This document shows positions 41,916 to 50,071 of a DNA stretch of 64,000 nucleotides, in pieces. The translations under genes were made by a program, and so were the position numbers. Source of the stretch: CADCTP01 sp963849885 (GTDB lineage Bacteria > Actinomycetota > Actinomycetes > Mycobacteriales > CADCTP01). The notes beneath the pieces are model-generated. The model made no database searches and had not been told where the DNA came from. It saw only the letters and a program-made list of their open reading frames with translations. Where the stretch lies: assembly GCA_963849885.1 (NCBI GenBank), contig CAWKIV010000013.1:443449-507448 (forward strand), written 5' to 3'. Numbering within the stretch: the stretch's first letter is position 1; every line of letters starts with the position of its first letter.

Positions 41916-44900
41916 TCAGGTCGGCAGCGGCAGCATGGGCAGCTGGACGGGCGACGCCGCCGTCCAGTCGAGCACCTGCGCCTGCGACTGTCCGGGGCCG
42001 ACGATGACGTCGAGCGCGTTCGGGTCGCGGGTGTCGGTGTCCCGGCTCGGCACCGCGAGGTCGACCTCGCCGGCGCCGCCGCCGAAGCGGAACTGGGTGA
42101 CCCACTCGAAGCCCGCCGGCGGGTCGGTCCAGTAGTCGAGCGAGTAGACCGGCCGCACGAAGCCGACGCCCTCGCTCTCCTCGGCGTTGCCGAGCATCGC
42201 AGTCCCGTAGAGCGCGGCGGCGGGGTCGATGCCCCCGAGCGCCGAGCGCGGCACGGCTACCGCGATCTGCCGCGTCCGCGGCACCGCGAGCAGCTCGGCC
42301 GCGGCGACCTTCGTCCCGTCGGGGGCGTAGAGCCCGGCCTGGTCGAAACGCCCGTCGCCGACGACGGCCAGCTGCCAGGGCCCGGCCGTGTCCATGTTGG
42401 TGCCCGGCAGGGCCGGCTGCGGGCCGTCCGGGGCGGTGCCGAGGTAGACGTTGAGCCGCTGCAGGGAGATCTGGTCGCCGCCGAACGGGTTGAGCACCTC
42501 GCCGGCGATGCGGGCGACGAACAGGACGTCGTCGCCGTCGGCGTAGACGTCGAGCGCGGTGAGATCGAACGCGCCCGGGTTGAAGCAGCTGCACGTCGGA
42601 TACACGTACGTGCCGGGGCCGTCGTCGTCGCCGGCCGGGTCGGTGAAGCCGCCGATGCGGGTCCCGTACGACGCGACCGTGACCTGCCGCATGGCCGTCC
42701 CGCCGGTGCGGGTCCAGCCGACGACGGTGATGACGTTGCCGCCGCGGTCCAGGCCGATGGTGGCCTCGAACGTGCCGTTGCGCGGGACGACCTCCACGAC
42801 GTCGTCGCCGACGCCGACGTAGACCCGCGCGGCGTCGGTCGTCCCGCGCACGACCACCTCCGAGGACGGCGCGATCGACCCGTCGGCGGGAGCCGTCAGC
42901 TCCAGGCTCGGCGGGTCGGCCAGGTCGCCGGCCGCGTAGCGGGCCCGCACGGCCGCGGGCGTCTCGACCGGCCGGCCGGCCTCGATCGCGCGCGCGAGCC
43001 GGACGTACTGGGCCATCGCCCAGGCCAGCGGCGACGCCGACCCGGTCGCCTTGCCGGGCTGGTAGCCGTACGGCGCGGGCGCGGGCTGGTCCTCGTCCCA
43101 CACCTGCTCGGGGATCATGTAGCCGTCGTTGGCGGTGTTCGCCATCGTGCGCAGGTACGGCAGGCCGTTGCCGCCGTTGGCGACCACGTACTCGCCGCGC
43201 TCGCCGCTGAGCAGCGGCCACGCCCGGCCCTCGGTGCCCGGCGTGTTGAACGTCCACGGCTCGCCGGTGTCCTTCTCGCCGTAGCCGTCGAAGGTGTAGC
43301 GGTGCCAGACCCGGCCGCTCGGCGTGTCCGTCGCCAGCGAGGCGTCCGTCTCGGCGAGCGACGCCCGCACGTACCGGTCGCCGGGCGCCTTCACCCCGAG
43401 CCGGACCAGCTCCAGGAAGCCGGCGTCGACGACCTCCTTCTCCGGGTGCACCCCGGCGGCGTTGCCCCAGTCCCGCGCGTCGTCGTCATTCGGGTCGGTG
43501 TCGGCGTTGATGCGCAGGTAGTAGCGCCCATCGCCGTACGCGCCGGTGGTGGTGAACATCCACTCCTCGGTGTTGCGCTGCCACTCGTCGGCGACGCCGA
43601 GCCACAGCCGCTCGCGCAGCCGGTCACCCCGCCAGGCGGCGATCTTCGCGGCGGCGACCAGCCCGGCGATCTCGGCCGCGGTGGTCGACGGCGAGTAGCC
43701 GCCGGTCTCCTCCCAGCGCTCCTGCGGGGTCGACGGGCCCAGCCGCACCAGCGCCTCCGCGGCCCGGCGGACGCCGTCCCACAGGTCGGTGCGCCGCAGC
43801 TGGTACGCCAGGACGAGCGGGAACGCGGTCTCGTCGAGCTGGATGTTGCGCTGGTCCGGCTCACCGTCCACCCGGGAGTTCTGCGGGAAGGTCCCGTCCG
43901 GCTGCTGCTGGCGCTGGAAGAGCCAGCTGACCGCCCGGTCGGCGGCGGCCCGGTCACCGGCGGCCAGCAGGCCGGTCACCTGGTGGTAGAGGTCACGGGC
44001 CCAGACGAAGTGGTAGCCACCGCCGCCGGTGTCGGCGTTCACCGCGAAGCCCCACGGCAGCGTCAGGGAGGCGATGAACGCCCCGCGGAAGGTCTTGTCC
44101 TCGTGCGCCTTCACCGTCATGACCGCGACGGTGTACTGGGTGCGCAGCCGGCCGGTGAGCGCGGCCGGGACCGGACGGAGCGAGTCGAGATAGCGGTGCC
44201 ACTCGCCCCGGTACGCGGTCGCGCGGCCGGTGAAGCCGGCGGCGAGGCTCGCCCGCGCCGTCTGCTCGGCCGCCCCGTCGGAGCCGGCGAAGCCCAGCGC
44301 CAGCGTGTGGGTGGTGGTCCGCCCCGCGAGCCGGAGCTCGCCGGTCTGCAGGACGTTGCCGTCCGTCGCGGTGTCGTGGTCGGAGTCGAGCCGCCGGTCG
44401 GCCTCGAGGTCGGTCCAGCCGTCGCTGGTGCCGACGAAGCCGTTGGAGGTGCGCAGGAAGCCGGCCGAGGCGACCAGGGCCGCGTGGGTGTCGCCCTCGC
44501 TGGTGCGCAGCGCCACGTCGCCCGCCCGCCCGGTCCGCGACGCGGTGTCGCCGAGGGAGGAGTTGCCGATCGCCGGGTCGTACAGGACGAACATCTGGTA
44601 CGCGCCCGGCTGCAGTGCGGTGAACCGGACCCGCAGCAGGACGGTCGCCCGCGCCGGGTCGGTGACGTAGGTCTTGGTGATCCGGTAGCGGCCCGACCGG
44701 GCCGTGTTGACCTGCTCGTAGACCAGCGCCCGGGGATCCACCAGCCGCACCTGCTGGTCGGTGTCCTCGCTCTCGCGGTCGACGAACGTGCTCCCGTCCG
44801 TCACCGCGAGCTCCAGCGACCGCACCTGGGCGGTGTCCCCGCGGGGGTAGTAGACCTCGCTCAGCGCCCCGCCGGACAGCGTGTACCAGACCTTCGACCG

Positions 44901-45062
44901 GGTCCCGACGGACGTGCCGAGACCCTGCTTGTTGCCGGTGGTCCAGTTCGCGGACGCGCCCGGCGCCCCGGGCGCCTCGCCACCTTGCGCCGCCGCCGCG
45001 ACCGGCGCGGCGAGGGCGAGGACGGTCCCCAGCAGCGCGACCCAGAGTGCCCGGAGCCTCAT
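41916..45062 (-). CDS. Glucodextranase-type GH15 glucoamylase with C-terminal domain
   Basis: A 1048-residue secreted enzyme. Signal peptide at 1-26. GH15 N-terminal beta domain (about 30-300; VWYTLSGGALSEVYYPRGDT). The alpha/alpha barrel follows with GFAVNADTGGGGYHFVWARD, FPQNSRVDGEPDQRNIQLDE, and GEPWTFNTPGTEGRAWPLLS. From about 700 comes an Ig-like domain (LELTAPADGSIAPSSEVVVR), and from about 820 a glucodextranase C-type domain (GTRIGGFTDPAGDDD). Such enzymes release glucose from alpha-1,6-linked dextran. Start ATG 45062 has GAGAGGGGAAG upstream. Length is that of known glucodextranases. Confidence 0.9.
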   Translation of the reverse strand: MRLRALWVALLGTVLALAAPVAAAAQGGEAPGAPGASANWTTGNKQGLGTSVGTRSKVWYTLSGGALSEVYYPRGDTAQVRSLELAVTDGSTFVDRESEDTDQQVRLVDPRALVYEQVNTARSGRYRITKTYVTDPARATVLLRVRFTALQPGAYQMFVLYDPAIGNSSLGDTASRTGRAGDVALRTSEGDTHAALVASAGFLRTSNGFVGTSDGWTDLEADRRLDSDHDTATDGNVLQTGELRLAGRTTTHTLALGFAGSDGAAEQTARASLAAGFTGRATAYRGEWHRYLDSLRPVPAALTGRLRTQYTVAVMTVKAHEDKTFRGAFIASLTLPWGFAVNADTGGGGYHFVWARDLYHQVTGLLAAGDRAAADRAVSWLFQRQQQPDGTFPQNSRVDGEPDQRNIQLDETAFPLVLAYQLRRTDLWDGVRRAAEALVRLGPSTPQERWEETGGYSPSTTAAEIAGLVAAAKIAAWRGDRLRERLWLGVADEWQRNTEEWMFTTTGAYGDGRYYLRINADTDPNDDDARDWGNAAGVHPEKEVVDAGFLELVRLGVKAPGDRYVRASLAETDASLATDTPSGRVWHRYTFDGYGEKDTGEPWTFNTPGTEGRAWPLLSGERGEYVVANGGNGLPYLRTMANTANDGYMIPEQVWDEDQPAPAPYGYQPGKATGSASPLAWAMAQYVRLARAIEAGRPVETPAAVRARYAAGDLADPPSLELTAPADGSIAPSSEVVVRGTTDAARVYVGVGDDVVEVVPRNGTFEATIGLDRGGNVITVVGWTRTGGTAMRQVTVASYGTRIGGFTDPAGDDDGPGTYVYPTCSCFNPGAFDLTALDVYADGDDVLFVARIAGEVLNPFGGDQISLQRLNVYLGTAPDGPQPALPGTNMDTAGPWQLAVVGDGRFDQAGLYAPDGTKVAAAELLAVPRTRQIAVAVPRSALGGIDPAAALYGTAMLGNAEESEGVGFVRPVYSLDYWTDPPAGFEWVTQFRFGGGAGEVDLAVPSRDTDTRDPNALDVIVGPGQSQAQVLDWTAASPVQLPMLPLPT

Positions 45063-45168
45063 CGGCTTCCCCTCTCCGCGGATCCCCCGTTCCCGTCCCT
45101 TACCCGCGGACCGCTCCCCCGCACCCGATCCGCCGTCCCGGACAATGGGCCCACGGAACGGAGGTCCG

Positions 45169-46617
45169 ATGGGTGAGCGGATCACCGCCGCGTCGTTGGC
45201 GGACGGGCGTCCGGACGAGGTGGCACGGCGGCTGGCCGACAGCGTGACCGCGCTGGCGGAGATGATCGACGGCGGCTGGTTCACCGGCCACCAGGACACC
45301 GTCGGCATGGAGGTCGAGCTCGACCTGGTCGACCCGCTCGGCCGGGCCCGGCCGGTGAACGACGCGGTGCTGGCCCGGCTGGACCGGGCCGACCTGCAGC
45401 ACGAGCTGGGCCGGTTCAACATCGAGGTCAACCTGCCGGCCGAGCCGGTCCGCACCGGGCTGGGCACCGGCGAGCGGCGGCTGACCGAGCTGCTCGGCAC
45501 CGGGTCCACCGAGGCGCTGGGCGTCCGGCTGGTCGCCATCGGCATGCTGCCGACCCTCGGCGCCGAGCTGCTGACCCGGGACCTGCTGTCCTCCCCGACC
45601 CGGTACGCGCTGCTGGCCGGGCGGATGCGGGCCGAGCGCCACCGGCCGGTGGCGGTGCACATCGCCGGGCCGGAGACGCTGCGCTTCAACACCGACTCCA
45701 TCGCCCCGGAGGCGGCGGCGACCAGCCTGCAGCTGCACCTGCGGGTGCCGCCCGACCGGTTCGCCGGCTGGTACAACGCGGCCCAGGCGATCAGCGGCGT
45801 GCAGCTGGCGGTCGGCGCCAACTCGCCGTTCCTGCTGGGCCGCGAGCTGTGGCCGGAGACCCGGATCCCGCTGTGCGAGCAGGTGCTGGACACCCGGACC
45901 CGGCCACTCGTCGACGCCGGCGCGCCGCCGCGGGCCTGGCTGGGCGACCGCTGGGTGGGCAGCCCGGTGGAGCTCTTCGACCACATCGTGCGGCACCTGC
46001 CGCCGCTGCTGCCGATGCTCACCGACGAGGACCCGCGGCCGCAGGTGGCCGCCGGGACCGTCCCGGCGCTGGAGGAGCTGCGGCTGCACAACGGCACCGT
46101 GTGGCGGTGGAACCGGCCGGTCTACGACGTGCACGACGGCCGGCCGCACCTGCGCATCGAGAACCGGGTGCTGCCCAGCGGGCCGACCCCGCTCGACATG
46201 GTGGCGAACGCGGCCTTCTACTACGGCCTGCTTCGCGCCGTCGCCGACCGTCCACTGTGGTCCTTCGAGCTGGCCGCCCGGGACCTGCACCGGGGCGCCC
46301 GGCTGGGGCTGGCGGCCGAGCTGCACTGGGACGGCGCCGACCGGCCGGCCGGCCGGCTGGTGCTGGACGTGCTGCTGCCGCTCGCCGCCGCCGGGCTGGA
46401 CGCCTGGGGCCTGGCCGCCGCCGAGCGGGACCGCTACCTCGGCGTGATCGCCGGGCGGGTGCGCAGCGGGCGGACCGGCGCCCGCTGGCAGGTCGAGACC
46501 ACCCGCCGGCTGGAGGGCGGCGGCGCCGACCGCACCGCCGCGCTCCGGGAGATGACCCGCCGGTACGTCGAGCACGCCCAGACCGGTGCCCCCGTGCACG
46601 AGTGGCCGGTCGACTAG
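45169..46617 (+). CDS. Glutamate-cysteine ligase family (GCS2) protein, second copy
   Basis: A 482-residue protein. GCS2 motifs: GHQDTVGMEVELDLVDPLGR (residues about 42-60), RFNIEVNLPAEPVRTG, SLQLHLRVPPDRFAGWYNAA, VQLAVGANSPFLLGRELW and RIENRVLPSGPTPLDMVANA. ATP-dependent ligation of glutamate to cysteine or another amine is the family reaction; the product is not certain because mycothiol, not glutathione, is the actinobacterial thiol. ATG 45169 has GGAGG 4 bases upstream. It is longer than and distant from the copy at 19616. Confidence 0.8.
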   Translation: MGERITAASLADGRPDEVARRLADSVTALAEMIDGGWFTGHQDTVGMEVELDLVDPLGRARPVNDAVLARLDRADLQHELGRFNIEVNLPAEPVRTGLGTGERRLTELLGTGSTEALGVRLVAIGMLPTLGAELLTRDLLSSPTRYALLAGRMRAERHRPVAVHIAGPETLRFNTDSIAPEAAATSLQLHLRVPPDRFAGWYNAAQAISGVQLAVGANSPFLLGRELWPETRIPLCEQVLDTRTRPLVDAGAPPRAWLGDRWVGSPVELFDHIVRHLPPLLPMLTDEDPRPQVAAGTVPALEELRLHNGTVWRWNRPVYDVHDGRPHLRIENRVLPSGPTPLDMVANAAFYYGLLRAVADRPLWSFELAARDLHRGARLGLAAELHWDGADRPAGRLVLDVLLPLAAAGLDAWGLAAAERDRYLGVIAGRVRSGRTGARWQVETTRRLEGGGADRTAALREMTRRYVEHAQTGAPVHEWPVD

Positions 46618-46703
46618 GGCGGGCCGGCCGTCCCCGCCCGCCCGACCGGCGCGGGGGCGTGTGCCAGCATGGGACGCGTCGGCGTACGAACCGGAAGGTG
46701 TCC

Positions 46704-48419
46704 GTGGAGCCTCGGGCAAGCGAGCCCGCCCCCGCCGCGGCCGAGCGGCTGAGCAGCGGGCTGTCCGCGCTGCGGCTGGACGAGCTGCTGCACGAGGTGA
46801 CCGACCGGCTGGCCGAGATCTCGGCCAGCCGGGACCAGCTGCACGGCCTGCTGGACGCGGTGGTCGGTGTCGCCAGTGGACTGGAGCTGCCGGCCACGCT
46901 GCGCCGGATCGTGGCGGCGGCGGTCGCCCTGGTCGACGCCGAGTTCGGCGCGCTCGGGGTGATCGGGCCGGACCGGTCGCTGGACCAGTTCGTCTACACC
47001 GGGATCGACGAGGAGGTCCGGGCGCGCATCGGCCACCTGCCCGAGGGGCACGGCATCCTCGGCCTGCTCATCGACGACCCGCGGCCGCTGCGGCTGCACC
47101 GGATCTCCGACCACCCCGCCTCGTTCGGCCTGCCGCCCCACCACCCGCCGATGGACACCTTCCTCGGTGTCCCGGTGCGGGTCCGGGACGAGGTCTTCGG
47201 CAACCTCTACCTGGCCGAGAAGCGCGGCGGCGACTTCACCGCCAACGACGAGGTGCTGGTCCAGGCGCTGGCCGCGGCGGCCGGGGTCGCGATCGAGAAC
47301 GCCCGGCTGTTCGAGCAGACCCGCCGCCGGCAGCGCTGGCTGGAGGCGTCCAACGAGATCCGGGCCGCGCTGCTGTCCGGCACCGACGCCGACGAGGCCC
47401 TGCTGCTCATCGCCGCCCGGGCCCGCGAGCTGGCCGCCGCCGACGTCGTGCTGCTGCTGCTGCCGGACCCGGCCGCCCCGCAGGAGCGGCTGGTGGTCAC
47501 CGTCGCCGACGGTCCCGACGCGGCCGCCCTGCGCGGCCTGCGCACCCCGATCGAGGGCTCCGCCGCCGGCCGGACCTACCGCAGCGCGGAGCCGACGGTC
47601 AGCGACGACATCACCGCCGAGGAGCCGGTCTTCGCCGGGCACGCCGGCTACGGGCCGGCCCTCGTCGTCCCGCTCGGCGGGCCGGCCGAGACCGGGGTGC
47701 TGGTCGCCGCGAACGCGGCCGGCGCCCGGCTCTCCGCCGAGAGCACCGACCTGACCATCGCCTTCGCCGGGCAGGCCGCGCTGGCCCTGCGGCTGGCCGA
47801 GGCGCAGCGCGCGCAGGCCCAGCTCGCCCTCTACGCCGACCGCGACCGCATTGCCCGCGACCTGCACGACCTGGTCATCCAGCGGTTGTTCGCCACCGGC
47901 ATGACGCTGGAGAGCATCACCCGGCAGGTGCCCGCCGCCGCGCAGGCCAAGCTGCACCGGGCCGTCGACGACCTGGACGCCACCATCCGCGACATCCGCG
48001 CCACCATCTACGCGCTGCAGACGCCGGCCGACCAGCCCGCCCCGCTCCGGCAGCAGCTGCTGGCCGTGCTGGAGGAGGCCACCGGCGGCTCCGGCCTCCA
48101 GCTCGACCTGCACGTCACCGGTCCGGTCGACACCCTGGTGCCGGGCGAGGTGGCCGGCCACACCCTCGCCGTGCTGCGGGAGGCCGCCAGCAACGTGGTC
48201 CGGCACGCCAAGGCCAGCACCGTCACGGTCACCGTGTCGGCCGCCGACCGGCTGCGGGTCACGGTCACCGACGACGGCGTCGGGCTGCCCCCGGACGGCC
48301 GGCGCAGCGGCCTGCTCAACCTGGCCGAGCGGGCCGGCCAGCTCGGCGGCCGCTTCGACGCCGGCCGCGGCCCGGCCGGCGACGGCACCCGGCTGGTCTG
48401 GGACGTCCCGCTCGGCTGA
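46704..48419 (+). CDS. DevS-like GAF sensor histidine kinase
   Basis: A 571-residue kinase. Two GAF domains: about 45-215 (LVDAEFGALGVIGPDRSLDQ, with DTFLGVPVRVRDEVFGNLYL) and about 220-370. A HisKA_3 dimerisation helix has the phospho-acceptor H388 in RDRIARDLHDLVIQRLFATG. A HATPase domain follows (LREAASNVVRHAKAS, TVTDDGVGLPPDG). This is the layout of mycobacterial DevS/DosS, where the first GAF binds heme and senses oxygen or NO; no heme-ligand histidine was confirmed. GTG 46704 has GGAAGG 5 bases upstream. It is convergent with its likely partner, a DevR-like regulator. Confidence 0.9.
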   Translation: MEPRASEPAPAAAERLSSGLSALRLDELLHEVTDRLAEISASRDQLHGLLDAVVGVASGLELPATLRRIVAAAVALVDAEFGALGVIGPDRSLDQFVYTGIDEEVRARIGHLPEGHGILGLLIDDPRPLRLHRISDHPASFGLPPHHPPMDTFLGVPVRVRDEVFGNLYLAEKRGGDFTANDEVLVQALAAAAGVAIENARLFEQTRRRQRWLEASNEIRAALLSGTDADEALLLIAARARELAAADVVLLLLPDPAAPQERLVVTVADGPDAAALRGLRTPIEGSAAGRTYRSAEPTVSDDITAEEPVFAGHAGYGPALVVPLGGPAETGVLVAANAAGARLSAESTDLTIAFAGQAALALRLAEAQRAQAQLALYADRDRIARDLHDLVIQRLFATGMTLESITRQVPAAAQAKLHRAVDDLDATIRDIRATIYALQTPADQPAPLRQQLLAVLEEATGGSGLQLDLHVTGPVDTLVPGEVAGHTLAVLREAASNVVRHAKASTVTVTVSAADRLRVTVTDDGVGLPPDGRRSGLLNLAERAGQLGGRFDAGRGPAGDGTRLVWDVPLG

Positions 48420-48424
48420 CCGCG

Positions 48425-49222
48425 TCAGCCCCGGGTGCCGGCCGCCGAAGTCGCGGACCGGCACGTCGGCGTGCCGGGCGCCGCTCGTAGGATCCTGCCG
48501 CGCCGACCGCGGCCCTGCCGGCCGCCGTCCCGGCCGCCGTCCCGGCCGCCGTCCCGGCCGCCGTCCCGGCCGCCGTCCCGGCCGCGGCGGATCTCGGTGG
48601 CCAGCACGGCCGCCTGGGTCCGCCGCTGCAGGCCCAGCTTGGCCAGCAGGTGGGACACGTAGTTCTTCACCGTCTTCTCGGCCAGGTGCATCCGCTCGCC
48701 GATCTGCCGGTTGGTCAGCCCCTCCCCGATCAGCTCCAGCACCGCCCGCTCCTGGTCGGAGAGCCGGGCCAGCGGGTCGGTGCGGGCCGCCGCCGCCCGC
48801 ATCCGGTCCAGCACCCGGGCGGTCGTCCGCGGGTCCAGCAGGGACCGTCCACCTGCCACGGTCCGGATCGCGCCGACCAGGTCGCTGCCGCGGATCTGCT
48901 TCAGCACGTAGCCGGCCGCGCCGGCCAGCACCGCGTCGGACAGCGCGTCGTCGTCCGCGAACGAGGTCAGCATCAGGCACTGCAGCTCCGGCAGCCGGGA
49001 GCGCAGCTCCCGGCACACCGTCACGCCGTCGCCGTCCGGCAGCCGCACGTCCAGCACGGCCACGTCCGGCCGCACCGCCGGCACCCGGCTCAGCGCCTCG
49101 GCCGCGGTCGCCGCCTCTCCGACCACGGCCAGGTCCGGCTCCGCGTCGAGCAGGTCGGCGACCCCCCGCCGGACCACCTCGTGGTCGTCGAGGAGGAAGA
49201 CCCGGATCGTCCCGTCACCCAT
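48425..49222 (-). CDS. DevR-like (NarL/FixJ family) response regulator with repetitive tail
   Basis: A 265-residue regulator. Receiver domain at 1-125 with the phospho-acceptor D58 (VAVLDVRLPDGDGV). LuxR-type HTH at about 148-205 (LSDQERAVLELIGEGLTNRQ, then MHLAEKTVKNYVSHLLAKLG). DevR relatives end soon after; here about 50 further residues follow, first five RDGG repeats, then an Arg-rich and low-similarity tail. ATG 49222. It faces DevS-like kinase 46704, separated by 5 bases at their 3' ends. The pair would control dormancy or hypoxia genes. Confidence 0.88.
   Translation of the reverse strand: MGDGTIRVFLLDDHEVVRRGVADLLDAEPDLAVVGEAATAAEALSRVPAVRPDVAVLDVRLPDGDGVTVCRELRSRLPELQCLMLTSFADDDALSDAVLAGAAGYVLKQIRGSDLVGAIRTVAGGRSLLDPRTTARVLDRMRAAAARTDPLARLSDQERAVLELIGEGLTNRQIGERMHLAEKTVKNYVSHLLAKLGLQRRTQAAVLATEIRRGRDGGRDGGRDGGRDGGRDGGRQGRGRRGRILRAAPGTPTCRSATSAAGTRG
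48521..48580. repeat. Five tandem 12-bp repeats in the response regulator tail
   Basis: GCCGCCGTCCCG repeated five times without change. It encodes the RDGG repeats on the minus strand. Unlike the other repeats in the window, it contains no stop codon in the gene frame. Confidence 0.9.
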
Positions 49223-49301
49223 GGGGCCATCGTGGCACCCGGCGGCCGGCCGCACCGAGGACCTTCGACCCTGCCCCGCGCGGGCCGGGTCCGGGCACGG
49301 C

Positions 49302-49335
49302 GCCGGGGGCACCCCCGAGCGGGGGCGCCCCCGGC
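49302..49335. terminator. GC-rich nested hairpin downstream of the fasciclin gene
   Basis: GCCGGGGGC (49302-49310) pairs with GCCCCCGGC (49327-49335). Inside, CCCCC GAGC GGGGG makes a second stem. It lies 13 bases after the fasciclin stop on the minus strand. There is no U tract; many actinobacterial terminators also lack one. Confidence 0.5.
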
Positions 49336-49348
49336 GGGGCGGCGCGGG

Positions 49349-49984
49349 TCAGCCGGCCGCGGGCGGCATCAGCACGCTGTCGATGAGGTAGACGGTGGCG
49401 TTGGCGGTCTGCACGTTGCCGCAGACCACGTTGGCCCTGGCCGTGCCGACGGTGAACGCCTCGCCGCCGCCGGCCACGGTGACCTGCTGCTTCTCCAGCG
49501 TCGGGAAGGTCCCGGCCAGCTCCATGGGGGAGAGCTGCTGCGGCACGACGTGGTAGGTGAGGATCTTGGTCAGCATGGCCTTGTCGGCGAGCACCGTGTC
49601 CAGCGTCGCCTTCGGGATCTTGGCGAAGGCGTCGTTGGTGGGCGCGAAGACGGTGATGCCCTGCGCGGTGTTCAGCGAGTCGACCAGCCCGGCCTGCTTG
49701 ACCGCGGCGACCAGGGTGGACAGCACCGGGTTGTTGGACGCCGCGGTGGCCACCGGGTCGGTGGCCATGCCGTCGAAGCTGCCCTTGCCGCTGGACGGCA
49801 CGGCGCTGCAGGCGGCCCCGAAGGGCTGTGCGGCGGCGGCGGACGCGGACGGCATGGCGGCCGAGCTGGACGGCGCGGCGGCCGAGCCACCGGTGGCCGT
49901 GGTGTCGTCGTCGCCCCCGCAGGCCGACAGCGTCAACGCCACCGCGGCCAGCGCCGCGACTGTCGCCAGTGGACGGATACGCAT
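49349..49984 (-). CDS. Fasciclin domain lipoprotein
   Basis: A 211-residue exported protein. Lipoprotein signal with lipobox TLSAC at about 18-22, then an Ala/Ser linker. The single fasciclin (FAS1) domain has VKQAGLVDSLNTAQGITVFA, PTNDAFAKIPKATLDTVLAD, LTYHVVPQQLSPMELAG and a final VYLIDSVLMPP. It resembles mycobacterial MPT83/MPB70-type proteins, thought to act in adhesion at the cell surface. ATG 49984. It is 87 bases downstream of the sulfite-oxidase-like gene on the same strand. Confidence 0.9.
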   Translation of the reverse strand: MRIRPLATVAALAAVALTLSACGGDDDTTATGGSAAAPSSSAAMPSASAAAAQPFGAACSAVPSSGKGSFDGMATDPVATAASNNPVLSTLVAAVKQAGLVDSLNTAQGITVFAPTNDAFAKIPKATLDTVLADKAMLTKILTYHVVPQQLSPMELAGTFPTLEKQQVTVAGGGEAFTVGTARANVVCGNVQTANATVYLIDSVLMPPAAG

Positions 49985-50071
49985 GAGGATCCCTTCCCCC
50001 TGAGGTGTTCCGGCGGTCGCCGGTGTCGTACGGGATTCGGCGCAGCGGGCCGTACGGTTCCGTCCGGCGGC

